Assembly: GCA_024636215.1 (NCBI GenBank)
Contig: JAGXHL010000025.1
Coordinates: 1 to 27,210, forward strand
Direction: 5' to 3'
Length of the DNA stretch: 27,210 nucleotides
Source of the DNA: Deltaproteobacteria bacterium
GTDB taxonomy: Bacteria > Desulfobacterota > Desulfuromonadia > Desulfuromonadales > BM103
Shown here: in pieces, positions 1 through 8,421 of the stretch
Layout of the letters: each line of letters starts with the position of its first letter
Numbering within the stretch: position 1 is the stretch's first letter
The notes under the pieces: model-generated
Databases searched by the model: none
What the model saw: only the letters and a program-made list of their open reading frames with translations
Told to the model about the DNA's origin: nothing
Position numbers and translations under genes: made by a program

Positions 1-17
1 ACCTATGGTCCAAGGGT

Positions 18-102
18 CGTCATCCCCGAGTGGTTTTGTCGGGGATCCAGACTTTTAACTCTATAAAACCTGGATTCCGGCTAAAACCATGCCGGAATGA
101 CG
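18..102. repeat. Dispersed inverted-repeat element (CGTCATCCCCG type)
   Basis: Two arms of about 33 bases face each other. The left arm (18-50) begins CGTCATCCCCG and ends GGGGATCCAG. The right arm (70-102) begins CTGGATTCCGG and ends CCGGAATGACG. Each arm also folds on itself (CCCCG/CGGGG and CCGG/CCGG). This architecture is familiar from dispersed intergenic repeats in many proteobacteria. No coding potential is seen. It sits upstream of the first gene and may act as a transcript hairpin. Confidence 0.7.
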
Positions 103-103
103 C

Positions 104-154
104 TGTAGGAGTCGCCTTCAGGCACGATTGTTCGCGGCTAAAGCCGCTCCTACA
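104..154. repeat. REP-like inverted repeat (TGTAGGAG...CTCCTACA)
   Basis: TGTAGGAG at 104-111 is mirrored by CTCCTACA at 147-154. The inner parts (GTCGCCTTCAGGC and TTCGCGGCTAAAGCCGC) are imperfect complements. The right half closely matches the widespread REP core TGTAGGAGCGGCTTTAGCCG. It abuts the preceding repeat, so the two form a repeat cluster in front of the first gene. Confidence 0.65.
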
Positions 155-196
155 AAGGTGGTGAATAGTTACGTTTCATCTTTGCAAGGACTTTTA

Positions 197-1444
197 ATGC
201 GCTGCTTCGCCAATCTTTACCTTGTCCTCTTCATGATCGACGCAGGTCTCTCGTTGATCGATACACTCCTGCAGAGGGCTTCCTCTGCGCTGCCGGTTTT
301 GACGGCGATAGCTGCTTTTGTCGCTGCTGTCGTCATTGCCCTCTCCCTGGTCGTCTATGTCTGCCTCGGCATCGACCGACGGCTACCGAAACGGGTCTTT
401 CTGCCGTTAACCCTGTTTGCCGCTTGGAGCGCTCTGGCCATGTGGCCGCTCTCGGGGGTTTTGGGCCGCGAGGCTTACGGCTTGACTGCGGCTGTCAGCC
501 AGCTTGCACTTGGCGTGATGGCTATTATCCTGTTGCGTGGCCTCGGTGGCCGTAACCTGCTGACAGAAGAGCCGTTCCAGGCTCCGATGTTCAGCCTGCG
601 CAACACCCTTGGTTTTACCGCCATCAACCTGCTGCTCAGCCCGTTTGTCCTGGTTTATACCGGCCTGGCTGTCGCCAGTTACTACCTCGAAGAGCAGACC
701 GCTGGATTCTTACGCCTTAGCCCGGTCGGTATCCACATGATCGAGCGCAGCTATCATCTTGCCAACAAGGAGGTCCGTCTGGCAGGAATGATGCACATCG
801 GCAAAGAGACTTACTACCAGGACCTGGCCAAGTCGATCCCGGCGGATAGGGCCATCATCCTCTCCGAAGGTGTGACCGATCGGGATCATCTGCTGGAGAG
901 CCAGTTCAATTACGGCAAGCTGGCCGGTCTTATTGGCCTGACCTCTCAAGATCAGATGAGGCTTGACGGTAATCCGGTGAAGCTCGACGACCTCAACGCA
1001 GCCGGTCAGGTCAACCACGAACCGGGCAAGCCGGATATCGCCAACGCTGATATCGATCTGAATCGATTTGAACCGAAAACCATCGATTTCCTCAATGTTC
1101 TCGGGCGTAGTCTGTTTGGTGACAAACCGCTCCTGGAAGGGCTTGGCGAATATAATCTCTGGGTCGAAGAAAATATGTCTGAAGAGGGTCTCGCCGGGGT
1201 GATGGCCGATATTCTCGACAAGCGCAACGACGCAGTGATCGCCGGCATGGTCAAGACCTTGCCTCACTATGATACCATCATCATTCCCTGGGGAGCGATG
1301 CACATGCCGGCGATCGAGTCGGCGGTTCTGGAGCGGGGGTTTACGCGCGTACAGGCGAAGGAACGCTTAAGCCTCGATTTCCGGGCGATTCCCTATGGGG
1401 ACTTGTGGCAGAAGTGGTCGCAAAGAACAAAACAAGGATTCTAA
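197..1444 (+). CDS. TraB/PrgY/GumN-like membrane protein
   Basis: Predicted 415-residue membrane protein. The first ~165 residues hold about five hydrophobic segments (roughly 5-22, 32-56, 67-85, 95-112, 135-160). The rest is a soluble domain with TraB-family signatures: LAGMMHIG with its His, an acidic SEG, DKRNDAVIAGM, and IIPWGAMHMP with a second conserved His. TraB/PrgY/GumN proteins are thought to be metal-dependent peptidase-like proteins or pheromone inhibitors; the biochemical role here is unknown. The ATG at 197 is chosen because AAGGA lies six bases upstream. A longer frame from 128 would read through the REP-like repeat. The histidine kinase starts ten bases after its stop, so co-transcription with the two-component pair is likely. 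Confidence 0.7.
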   Translation: MRCFANLYLVLFMIDAGLSLIDTLLQRASSALPVLTAIAAFVAAVVIALSLVVYVCLGIDRRLPKRVFLPLTLFAAWSALAMWPLSGVLGREAYGLTAAVSQLALGVMAIILLRGLGGRNLLTEEPFQAPMFSLRNTLGFTAINLLLSPFVLVYTGLAVASYYLEEQTAGFLRLSPVGIHMIERSYHLANKEVRLAGMMHIGKETYYQDLAKSIPADRAIILSEGVTDRDHLLESQFNYGKLAGLIGLTSQDQMRLDGNPVKLDDLNAAGQVNHEPGKPDIANADIDLNRFEPKTIDFLNVLGRSLFGDKPLLEGLGEYNLWVEENMSEEGLAGVMADILDKRNDAVIAGMVKTLPHYDTIIIPWGAMHMPAIESAVLERGFTRVQAKERLSLDFRAIPYGDLWQKWSQRTKQGF

Positions 1445-1453
1445 GCGGAGACC

Positions 1454-3358
1454 ATGGCACTTACAAAAGCTCATTATCAGACAATTTTCCAGGTTGCCCC
1501 TGACGGCATGAGTATCAGTCGTCTGCAAGATGGCCTGTTCATGGATGCTAATCAAAGTTTTAGCGAAATGTTTGGCTATAAAAATCAAGACCTGGTCGGT
1601 AAAACTTCTTATGAACTGAACTTCTGGCACAATTTTTCAGAAAGAGCTCAAATCATAGAGAAACTCGCGAAGAGAGAATCCATAGACAACTTTGAAACAA
1701 GCATTCTCAGTAGTGAAGGCCGACGGATTGATGTCATGTTGTCGGCGAGGGTTATCGCGCTCGATTCTGAACAGTGTCTTTTGCTTACTTACAAGAATGT
1801 CACATTACACACCCAGACCATGCAGGCCTTGCGGGAGAGCGAAAAGAAGTTCAAAGACATTTTTGATACTTCGCCGGACGGCATTATCGTCTCAGACAGC
1901 AATGGTCTGATTTATGACGTCAACAAGGCCTTCGAAACATTGTCAGGTTACAACCGTAAGGAGATAATCGGCAAGTTGGCAACGGTTGACGTAGGTTTAT
2001 GGGAAGACCCGGGGAATCGCGAAGATTTTCTGACAAAGGTGCGACAGGACGGTAAGGTCCAGAACTTTGAAATGACCGCCCTGGCTCGGGAAGGACAGCT
2101 CAAAAAATTTCTGTTGTCTGCAAAGCAGATCGTCATTAAAGGCAAGCCAAGAATCCTTTCCATCGCTCGAGATATCACATTTATTAAAGCTGCAGAACAG
2201 AACTTGCGTAAAGAGGAACAGAGATATCGGGAGCTTTTTCTGGAGCGGCAGACGATTCTTGAGGCGATACCGGATGCCCTGATCATTTGGTCCGATAAAG
2301 GTGAGGCCTTATGGGCCAACCGCAATGCTGAAAAATACCTGAGAACGAATCCTGACAAGGTCATTGGCAAAACTTGCCGGGAGCTTTGTCGGGTCGATCA
2401 TGAGGAAGAGACCTGCCCTGTTCACCAGGGGCTGACACGCGCAGAGCAGGTTGAAACAATCGAGAAGACCAGCGAAGGCGAAACCTGGGTCGTCAAAGCC
2501 TATCCGATTGTGGCTGCAGACGGCCAGGTTGTCAAAGTGATGACACTGTCTTTCAACATTACCGAGCGTTTGCGTCTGCGCGACGAAGCGAATCGTTCTG
2601 CGCGCCTGGCCGCTCTGGGGGAACTGGCCGCCGGGGTCGCCCATGAAATCAACAACCCGACCGGTCTGGTCCTGATGAATGCGTCTCTGGTAAAAGATGT
2701 TATGTTCGATCTCAAGCCATTACTGGACAAAGATGTCCAGAACCCGGCAACACTGCGGCTGGGTGGGCTTGCTTACCACAGAGCGATAGACGCCTTGCCG
2801 GAGGCTCTTTCGGAAATCATTGAAAGTGGCCAACGGATCAAGCAGATTGTTGAAGATCTGAAAGATTTCTCCCGGCCCGCCCTGCAGGATACTTTTGAAA
2901 CCGTCGATCTGAATGAGGTGGTGCGTAATTCTCTGCGGATCATGCGCGTGGCAATCCGTCAGGCCACCGATACCTTTGTCGTGGAATATCAAGATGACCT
3001 GCCAAAGGTCGCGGGCAATCTCCGGCAGCTGGAGCAGGTTCTGGTCAACTTGCTGTCGAATGCCTGCCAGGCCCTGCAGAAACGCTCAGAAAGTCTGGTT
3101 GTGGCCCTTTATGCCGATGAAGCCAGGCAGCAGGTCTGTTTGAAGGTCTGGGATGAAGGGTGTGGCATCGAGACCCAAACACTCAACCAGATCACGGACC
3201 CGTTTTTCACGACCAAGCGTGAAAGCGGTGGCACCGGTCTTGGTTTGTCAATCTCCACCAGGATTATTGAAGAGCATAAGGGGCACATTCATTTTGAATC
3301 CACCCCGGGTTACGGCACGACCGTGACCGTACATTTACCTGCGATGACTGCAGCCTAA
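1454..3358 (+). CDS. PAS-PAS-PAS sensor histidine kinase
   Basis: A 634-residue kinase with no membrane segment, so probably a cytoplasmic sensor. PAS domains lie at about 8-118, 132-245 and 263-375. The dimerisation/phosphoacceptor segment has H397 in GVAHEINNP. The ATPase domain shows N536 (N box), DEGCGI at 567-572, DPFFTTK at 582-588 and GGTGLGLSI at 592-600, so it looks fully active. The third PAS holds C308, C312 and C321-P, a Cys arrangement that could bind a metal or sense redox state (inference). It is followed 16 bases later by an NtrC-type regulator, its obvious partner. The signal sensed cannot be read from sequence. Start ATG has GCGGAG just upstream. Confidence 0.93.
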   Translation: MALTKAHYQTIFQVAPDGMSISRLQDGLFMDANQSFSEMFGYKNQDLVGKTSYELNFWHNFSERAQIIEKLAKRESIDNFETSILSSEGRRIDVMLSARVIALDSEQCLLLTYKNVTLHTQTMQALRESEKKFKDIFDTSPDGIIVSDSNGLIYDVNKAFETLSGYNRKEIIGKLATVDVGLWEDPGNREDFLTKVRQDGKVQNFEMTALAREGQLKKFLLSAKQIVIKGKPRILSIARDITFIKAAEQNLRKEEQRYRELFLERQTILEAIPDALIIWSDKGEALWANRNAEKYLRTNPDKVIGKTCRELCRVDHEEETCPVHQGLTRAEQVETIEKTSEGETWVVKAYPIVAADGQVVKVMTLSFNITERLRLRDEANRSARLAALGELAAGVAHEINNPTGLVLMNASLVKDVMFDLKPLLDKDVQNPATLRLGGLAYHRAIDALPEALSEIIESGQRIKQIVEDLKDFSRPALQDTFETVDLNEVVRNSLRIMRVAIRQATDTFVVEYQDDLPKVAGNLRQLEQVLVNLLSNACQALQKRSESLVVALYADEARQQVCLKVWDEGCGIETQTLNQITDPFFTTKRESGGTGLGLSISTRIIEEHKGHIHFESTPGYGTTVTVHLPAMTAA

Positions 3359-3374
3359 CAAGGTGAGCCTTGCC

Positions 3375-4799
3375 ATGAATCAGGTTTGTCCCGAACAGCC
3401 GATTTTAATCGTTGATGATGAAGCTGCCTGGCTGAAAAGCCTGAGTCTCTTTTTGGAACGATCTCTTGCTCTGACCAACATCATGACCTGTCAGGATAGT
3501 CGACAGGTCATGATGCTGCTGGAGCAGAAACCGGCCAGTCTTGTCCTGCTCGATGTGACCATGCCTCACCTCTCAGGGGAGGTGTTGCTGCAGCAGATCA
3601 AAGCAAAGTATCCGGAGACTGCTGTGCTGATACTCAGCGGACGCAACGAAATCGATATCGCCGTGCGCTGCATCAAACAGGGGGCCTTTGATTATTTTGT
3701 CAAAACGGTGGACGAGGAGCGCCTGATGAGTGGCGTTCGTCACGCCCTGGAGTTGTACGCTCTGCATACCGAGAACTTGAATCTTAAACAGAGTCTGCTT
3801 TCAGACCGCCTGCGTCATCCGGACGTGTTTGCCGACATGGTGACTCGGAGTCCGAAAATGTTGACGGTTTTTCGCTACATAGAAGCGATTGCACAAAGCA
3901 ATGAAGCGGTTTTGATTTCAGGTGAAAGTGGTGTCGGCAAGGAGTTGGTTGCTCAGGCAGTCCACCAGCTTTCAACACCGCAGGGGCCATGGGTTGCCGT
4001 CAATGTTGCAGGCCTGGATGACCAGGTCTTTTCCGACACCTTGTTTGGCCATGTTCGGGGGGCCTTCACCGATGCACGTGAGAATCGGACGGGAATGATC
4101 GAACGGGCACGCCACGGAGTGCTTTTTCTGGATGAAATTGGTGATCTGGGCCACGAATCCCAGGTCAAACTGCTGCGCCTGCTCCAGGAAAACGAATACC
4201 TGCCCCTGGGCAGTGACCTGCCGAAAAAAGCACAGACGCGATTTGTCTTTGCGACCAACCAGAAGCTGACAACCAGAGTGGAAGACGGACTTTTTCGTAA
4301 GGATCTCTACTATCGTCTGAAAACCCACCAGGTTACTATCCCTCCTCTGCGGGAACGACGTGAAGATATTGTTCCTTTGTTGAATCATTTTCTTGTTGAA
4401 GCCGCTGAGCGGCTTGGCAAGAAACCACCGACTGTTCCAGAACAGCTTTTGACACTGCTGCAGAATTATCCCTTCCCGGGCAATGTCCGTGAATTTCGAG
4501 CCATGATTTACGATGCGGTGACCCGCCATCAACACGGGGTGCTTTCGCTGGCGAGTTTTCATGCTGAAATCGATGCTTTTCGCAAGCAGGCTCAAGAAAG
4601 CAATAGGATAGCCACGCAAGTTGTTGATAGGCAGCCGGTTTTCCCGGACATCCTACCGACCCTTAAAGAGATGGCCAACCTGCTTGTCGACGAAGCTCTG
4701 CGCAGAACTGATGGTAATCAGACCCAGGCTGCCCGCTTGCTGGGAGTGACACGGGCGGCATTGGGCAAGCGTCTTAAAGGACGAAGCAACGATCGATAG
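3375..4799 (+). CDS. NtrC-family sigma-54-dependent response regulator
   Basis: A 474-residue receiver/AAA+/Fis-HTH regulator. The receiver has acidic residues D14/D15, phosphoacceptor D60 in LVLLDVTMP and K110. The AAA+ domain has Walker A GESGVGKE (183-190), Walker B VLFLDE (249-254) and the sigma-54 contact loop at 229-234, which reads GAFTDA rather than GAFTGA. The C-terminal helix-turn-helix is near 447-468 (NQTQAARLLGVTR). ATG 3375 is preferred over GTG 3363 because AAGGTGAG (3360-3367) sits seven bases before the ATG and overlaps the GTG. Phosphorylated by the upstream kinase, it should activate sigma-54 promoters; a good candidate lies about 300 bases downstream, before cheW. Confidence 0.93.
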   Translation: MNQVCPEQPILIVDDEAAWLKSLSLFLERSLALTNIMTCQDSRQVMMLLEQKPASLVLLDVTMPHLSGEVLLQQIKAKYPETAVLILSGRNEIDIAVRCIKQGAFDYFVKTVDEERLMSGVRHALELYALHTENLNLKQSLLSDRLRHPDVFADMVTRSPKMLTVFRYIEAIAQSNEAVLISGESGVGKELVAQAVHQLSTPQGPWVAVNVAGLDDQVFSDTLFGHVRGAFTDARENRTGMIERARHGVLFLDEIGDLGHESQVKLLRLLQENEYLPLGSDLPKKAQTRFVFATNQKLTTRVEDGLFRKDLYYRLKTHQVTIPPLRERREDIVPLLNHFLVEAAERLGKKPPTVPEQLLTLLQNYPFPGNVREFRAMIYDAVTRHQHGVLSLASFHAEIDAFRKQAQESNRIATQVVDRQPVFPDILPTLKEMANLLVDEALRRTDGNQTQAARLLGVTRAALGKRLKGRSNDR

Positions 4800-4862
4800 C
4801 TTGAAGCGAAGAAACTTGCCCTCGTCATCAGCTTTTCGAGGATTGTCCCGCCGGTTCCCGGG

Positions 4863-4943
4863 TTGTCGACAGACGTCACGCTCGACAGAAGGGTGTGATG
4901 ATCCTCCGGTTCGCTTTCCGGCCATAGACCCCCGCAACTATGG
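4863..4943 (+). ncRNA. Possible structured RNA or complex operator, unassigned
   Basis: The 400-base gap 4800-5199 has no convincing gene. It holds three consecutive hairpins: 4863-4869 with 4882-4888 (TGTCGA/TCGACA core, 12-base loop), CCGG 4906-4909 with 4918-4921, and CCATAG 4922-4927 with CTATGG 4938-4943 around an ACCCCCGCAA loop. GGGT at 4891-4894 could pair with the ACCC of the last loop as a pseudoknot. The CCCGCAAC segment recalls cobalamin riboswitches, but other core elements are missing, so I do not assign that class. It lies upstream of the sigma-54 promoter, so it could be a regulator-binding region, a separate small RNA or the 3' UTR of the regulator gene. Confidence 0.3.
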
Positions 4944-5102
4944 TTACACCGATATGAAAGTTTCCTGACAGAGCAAGTTGTCAATTCAACGAGGTTTTCT
5001 GCTTTGTGAACCTTGTCTGTGTGAATAAAGTCGCACCCCTTCTTTGCCTTTCTCTTATAAATTTATAACGGAGAAACGGTTGCTTATAACTAATGTCCAG
5101 TT

Positions 5103-5118
5103 TGGCACCCTATTTGTA
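5103..5118 (+). promoter_or_regulatory. Sigma-54 (-24/-12) promoter upstream of cheW
   Basis: TGGCACCCTATTTGTA matches the sigma-54 consensus TGGCAC-N5-TTGCW with the invariant GG at -24 and correct spacing; only the C of the -12 GC is replaced by T. The predicted start is near 5129, giving a leader of about 70 bases to the cheW ATG. A perfect 14-bp palindrome, TTATAAATTTATAA (5055-5068), lies about 40 bases upstream. It may bind a regulator, although NtrC-type sites are usually further away. The neighbouring sigma-54 activator makes functional use likely. Confidence 0.65.
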
Positions 5119-5199
5119 ATATTAAAGCAAATATCTCAGGGAGCAGCCCTGGCGGACTCTATCCCGTCATTAACAGTTTCACCAGAAGGAAAGAACAAA

Positions 5200-5703
5200 A
5201 TGCAAAGCGAGCACAATCTGCAATATGTCACTTTTACACTGAACAATGATTTATATGGCCTCGCCGTTACTCAAACGCGGGAAATCCTGGATCATGTCAC
5301 TGTGACAAAAATTCCCCATTCCCCAGAAGATCTGCTGGGCGTAATTAACCTGCGGGGCCAGGTTGTGCCGGTTTTTGACATGCACCTCAAGCTCAGTTTG
5401 CCGCCGAATCGGGAAGAGAATAATAGATGCACGATCGTTGCGGAGGTCGCCATCGACGATGAAGTGCATGTCGTCGGCATTCAGGTTGATGAAGTGCGTG
5501 AAGTACTGGAGTTGACAAAAGATATGATCGAACCCCCACCCAGGCTTGGTGCTTATATAAACACGAACTTCATAAAAGGGATGGGTAGAGTTGATGAACA
5601 GTTCATGATTCTTCTGAACATCAACCGCCTATTCAGTGAAACCGAGATAACCGGATTCCAGGCCGTATCCGAAAAACCCGTCGAAGAGGTGCTCGAAGCA
5701 TAG
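5200..5703 (+). CDS. cheW: CheW-like chemotaxis coupling protein
   Basis: A 167-residue single CheW domain. It links chemoreceptors to the CheA kinase in the cytoplasmic signalling array. The hallmark GVINLRGQVVPVFDM spans about 47-61, and the family pattern continues through VGIQVDEVREVL (92-103) and FIKGMGRVDEQFMILLNI (124-141). ATG 5200 is chosen because AGAAGGA lies nine bases upstream and the protein then begins where CheW proteins normally do; a longer frame from 5044 would run through the sigma-54 promoter. It is followed by cheY and a chemoreceptor, but no cheA is in the window. Confidence 0.93.
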   Translation: MQSEHNLQYVTFTLNNDLYGLAVTQTREILDHVTVTKIPHSPEDLLGVINLRGQVVPVFDMHLKLSLPPNREENNRCTIVAEVAIDDEVHVVGIQVDEVREVLELTKDMIEPPPRLGAYINTNFIKGMGRVDEQFMILLNINRLFSETEITGFQAVSEKPVEEVLEA

Positions 5704-5734
5704 ACATAATTTGAACGTTTAACGCCTTAAATTG

Positions 5735-5789
5735 GTGTCCAGCCCCGAAACTCTGGATGGACACAGTGAACTTTTCGATCTGGAAACGA
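5735..5789 (+). repeat. Partial copy of dispersed element shared with 23381-23557
   Basis: A hairpin (GTGTCCA at 5735-5741 with TGGACAC near 5758-5764) is followed by GTGAACTTTTCGATCTGGAA and ACGA at 5766-5789. The same hairpin plus 24-base block, with one mismatch, occurs in reverse orientation at 23503-23557. Downstream similarity fades except for a TTGCAAG a little further on, so this copy seems truncated or decayed. The rest of the cheW-cheY gap (5704-5919) shows nothing else I can support. Confidence 0.6.
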
Positions 5790-5919
5790 CGACTTTCGGT
5801 TGCTTGCAAGACGCTTCAATGCAGGCCCGTCCGTAGTCAAGTCGAGGATATGCAAGGTAGCCAGCGAGCTAAATGCCCAAAATTAATGGCAGCAATTAAC
5901 CAACCAGGACACCAGGAAA

Positions 5920-6288
5920 ATGCTGAAAAAAATTATGACTGTTGATGATTCATCAACCGTACGCAGCGTTCTCAACAAGGCTCTGTCGGGGGCAGGATAC
6001 CAGGTCATCGAGGCTTACGATGGCCAGGATGCCGTCGAAAAACTTGCACGGGAAGACATCGATCTGTTGGTCACCGATCTTAACATGCCAAACATGGGTG
6101 GTGTTGAACTCATCAAGTTCGTGCGCCAACAGCCAGGCAAACGCTTCATGCCAATCATTATGCTGACCTCCGAATCCCAGCAGGAGATGAAGGTCGCTGG
6201 GAAAAAAGCAGGCGCCTCGGGATGGGTGACCAAGCCATTTCAACCGGAGCAGTTGCTGTCGGTTATTCAAATGGTGTGCCCGACCTGA
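5920..6288 (+). CDS. cheY: CheY-like single-domain response regulator
   Basis: A 122-residue stand-alone receiver domain. The active site is complete: D9/D10 in the TVDDSSTVR segment, phosphoacceptor D53 in VTDLNMPNMGG, T83 in MLTSES and K105 in VTKPF. The opening MLKKIMTVDDSSTVR is typical of chemotaxis CheY proteins, which supports the ATG at 5920 over the in-frame ATG at 5935. AGGA lies ten bases upstream (5906-5909). It probably carries phosphate from CheA to the flagellar motor or to another output. It lies between cheW and a chemoreceptor gene, so membership of that sensory unit is likely. Confidence 0.92.
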   Translation: MLKKIMTVDDSSTVRSVLNKALSGAGYQVIEAYDGQDAVEKLAREDIDLLVTDLNMPNMGGVELIKFVRQQPGKRFMPIIMLTSESQQEMKVAGKKAGASGWVTKPFQPEQLLSVIQMVCPT

Positions 6289-6358
6289 TTCGTTTATTTG
6301 TTTACGGAGTGACGACTAATAAACCATAAAACCATATCAATTATCCAAGGAGTAGATT

Positions 6359-8167
6359 ATGTCCATCACAGATCTCAAGATCCAGCACAAGCTGACAGTC
6401 CTTGTCATGACCTGTCTCATGACGATAATCGTGTTGGCCGCGGTTACGCTTATGCAGAACAAGTCGAATATGATGGCAGACCGCAAAGCCAAGACGCAGG
6501 ATCTGGTTGAAAGCGCCTACTCAATTGTCAGCAATTACCATGAAGCCTACAAGGCGGGCGAACTGACCGAGCAGGAGGCCCAGGCCGCGGCGTTAAAAAC
6601 CCTGGAAGGAATGCGTTACGATGGTCAGAATTATTTCTGGGTCAACGATATGCAACCGCGCATGGTCATGCATCCGTTCAACCAGGAGCTGAACGGCAAA
6701 TCCCTGGCTGATTATGCTGATCCCAACGGGGTGCATCTGTTTGTTGAAATGGCGCAAGTGGTCAGGGCGCAGGACAAGGGCTTTGTGCACTACTCCTGGC
6801 AAAAAGCTGATGAGACGAAGCTTTCACCTAAAATTTCCTTTGTCAAAGGCTTCGCTCCCTGGGGCTGGATTGTCGGTTCCGGAATCTACATTGATGATGT
6901 CGACGCTGAGTTCTACGCGAGTGCCGTGAAATTCCTGGTTGCTATTATCCTGGTCATCCTTGTTCTCGGTGCTCTAGCCTACTGGATCTCCAGAACGATT
7001 ACCAAACCCCTGGCCCTGGCCGTGAATGTTGCAGAACAGCTGGCAGTCGGTGATATGGATGTGCTTGTTGAGACCCGTTCCAAGGACGAGACCGGCATGT
7101 TGCTTCAGGCCATGCAAAAAATGATTGCTTCCATGAAAACTGTCTCAAGCGCGGCGATGAGGATCGCTGATGGCGATCTGACCGTTAATGTTGAACAACG
7201 CTCTGAAAATGATGAACTGCTGATCGCATTGAACAGCATGACCGCTAAACTGCGTGATGTAGTTGATAATGTCCAGCAGGCGGTGACCAATGTCTCTTCC
7301 GGGAGCCAGGCCATGAGTGTCTCGTCGGAAGAGATGTCACAAGGAGCATCCGAGCAGGCCGCCGCCGCAGAAGAGGCGTCCAGCAGCATTGAGCAGATGA
7401 CCGCAAACATTCGCCAAAATGCAGACAATGCCCAACAGACTGAGAAGATCGCCATCCAGTCGGCCATCGATGCTGAAGAAGGTGGCCGAGCCGTTTCGGC
7501 AACAGTGGTGGCGATGCAGGACATTGCCGGAAAGATCACAATCATTGAAGAAATTGCCCGGCAGACCAACCTGCTGGCTCTGAACGCAGCGATTGAAGCT
7601 GCCCGTGCAGGCGAGCAGGGCAAAGGTTTTGCCGTGGTTGCCGCAGAAGTGCGCAAGCTGGCAGAGCGCAGCCAGGTCGCCGCCGGTGAAATCAATGAAC
7701 TTTCATCATCGACGGTTGCGGTGACCCGGAACGCCGGCAAATTGCTCGACAAAATGGTGCCGAATATCAGGAAAACCGCCGAATTGGTGCAGGAAATCAG
7801 TGCTGCCAGTCGTGAACAGGATGCCGGCGCCGACCAGATCAACAAAAGTATCCAGCAACTTGATAGCGTGATCCAGCAGAATGCCGCCAGTTCGGAAGAG
7901 ATGGCCTCAACGGCCGAGGAATTAAGCAGCCAGTCGGAACAACTGCAAGCGATGATCGGTTTCTTCAAAGTTGGTAACCGGGGTCAAAGCCGGGGACGCC
8001 TGGGAAAGACCTCTTTATCGGAGTCCTCCGTTGTTAGAACAGCTCTATCGTCACCTCATCGGCACAACCCGTCCCAGGGTGTGTCTGCCGCTCATGTTAA
8101 GGGCGCGGAGCAGCCCCAGCGCTACGGCAGCAGTGATGCCCTGGACCAGGAATTTGAGACTTACTGA
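6359..8167 (+). CDS. Methyl-accepting chemotaxis protein with Cache sensor
   Basis: A 602-residue chemoreceptor. TM1 is about 12-32 and TM2 about 191-210. Between them lies a periplasmic single-Cache domain (about 37-188) with the typical segments [22 protein letters not shown] and [12 protein letters not shown]; this family often binds small organic acids, but the ligand here is unknown. After TM2 come two HAMP-like segments (about 211-262 and 263-315, each with a GD-[MI/L]-x-V start). The signalling helical hairpin has the conserved tip around 397-438 ([21 protein letters not shown]). The tail (about 540-602) is low-complexity and ends DQEFETY, without a clear CheR/CheB-tethering pentapeptide. 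AAGGAG lies six bases before the ATG. Confidence 0.95.
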   Translation: MSITDLKIQHKLTVLVMTCLMTIIVLAAVTLMQNKSNMMADRKAKTQDLVESAYSIVSNYHEAYKAGELTEQEAQAAALKTLEGMRYDGQNYFWVNDMQPRMVMHPFNQELNGKSLADYADPNGVHLFVEMAQVVRAQDKGFVHYSWQKADETKLSPKISFVKGFAPWGWIVGSGIYIDDVDAEFYASAVKFLVAIILVILVLGALAYWISRTITKPLALAVNVAEQLAVGDMDVLVETRSKDETGMLLQAMQKMIASMKTVSSAAMRIADGDLTVNVEQRSENDELLIALNSMTAKLRDVVDNVQQAVTNVSSGSQAMSVSSEEMSQGASEQAAAAEEASSSIEQMTANIRQNADNAQQTEKIAIQSAIDAEEGGRAVSATVVAMQDIAGKITIIEEIARQTNLLALNAAIEAARAGEQGKGFAVVAAEVRKLAERSQVAAGEINELSSSTVAVTRNAGKLLDKMVPNIRKTAELVQEISAASREQDAGADQINKSIQQLDSVIQQNAASSEEMASTAEELSSQSEQLQAMIGFFKVGNRGQSRGRLGKTSLSESSVVRTALSSPHRHNPSQGVSAAHVKGAEQPQRYGSSDALDQEFETY

Positions 8168-8223
8168 GGCCGCCACGGCTGCTAAGAAGCGTTTCCGGAT
8201 GGGAACTGATTGAGTGATTGGCC

Positions 8224-8421
8224 ATGCACGTATGCAAAGAATCTTCCCGCTGCGCTTTTTTTCTTAACTACGCTCAGCAGGAGACCTTCAGAAAAGAACA
8301 TTTCAATTACTTCTGTTTCGGTCCTCTGGCAGAAAATTGTGCGAGGCGTATTTTCCAGATGGAAAAGGGTGAACCCCCGCATGCCAACTATTCGCCGGTC
8401 GGCTTGGATTATTCTCCTTAG
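8224..8421 (+). CDS. Small Cys-rich conserved-type protein
   Basis: A 65-residue reading frame in the 370-base gap between the chemoreceptor and the diguanylate cyclase. Cysteines fall as C4-x5-C10-x-FF, then YFCF, then CARRIF, followed by a Gly-Glu-Pro-Pro/Pro-x-Gly end. This order (Cys-x-Phe-Phe, Tyr-x-Cys, Cys-Ala-Arg, Pro near the end) resembles a small uncharacterised protein type I associate with deltaproteobacterial signalling loci; that recollection is not checked. The role is unknown, though the Cys set suggests metal binding. The ribosome-binding site is weak. TTG 8218 is an alternative start, and another frame overlaps the same bases. Confidence 0.5.
   Translation: MHVCKESSRCAFFLNYAQQETFRKEHFNYFCFGPLAENCARRIFQMEKGEPPHANYSPVGLDYSP

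Noticed and set aside
4863..4943. Cobalamin riboswitch
   Set aside because: Only a CCCGCAAC-like segment is present; the conserved GCCACTG box and other core parts are missing, and no B12 gene follows.
5757..5945. Small frame between cheW and cheY
   Set aside because: Part of it is the dispersed element and it overlaps the cheY start; no ribosome-binding site.
7105..7968. Minus-strand 287-codon frame opposite the chemoreceptor
   Set aside because: Shadow of the Ala/Glu/Gln-rich signalling helices; Ser/Ala-rich and without motifs.
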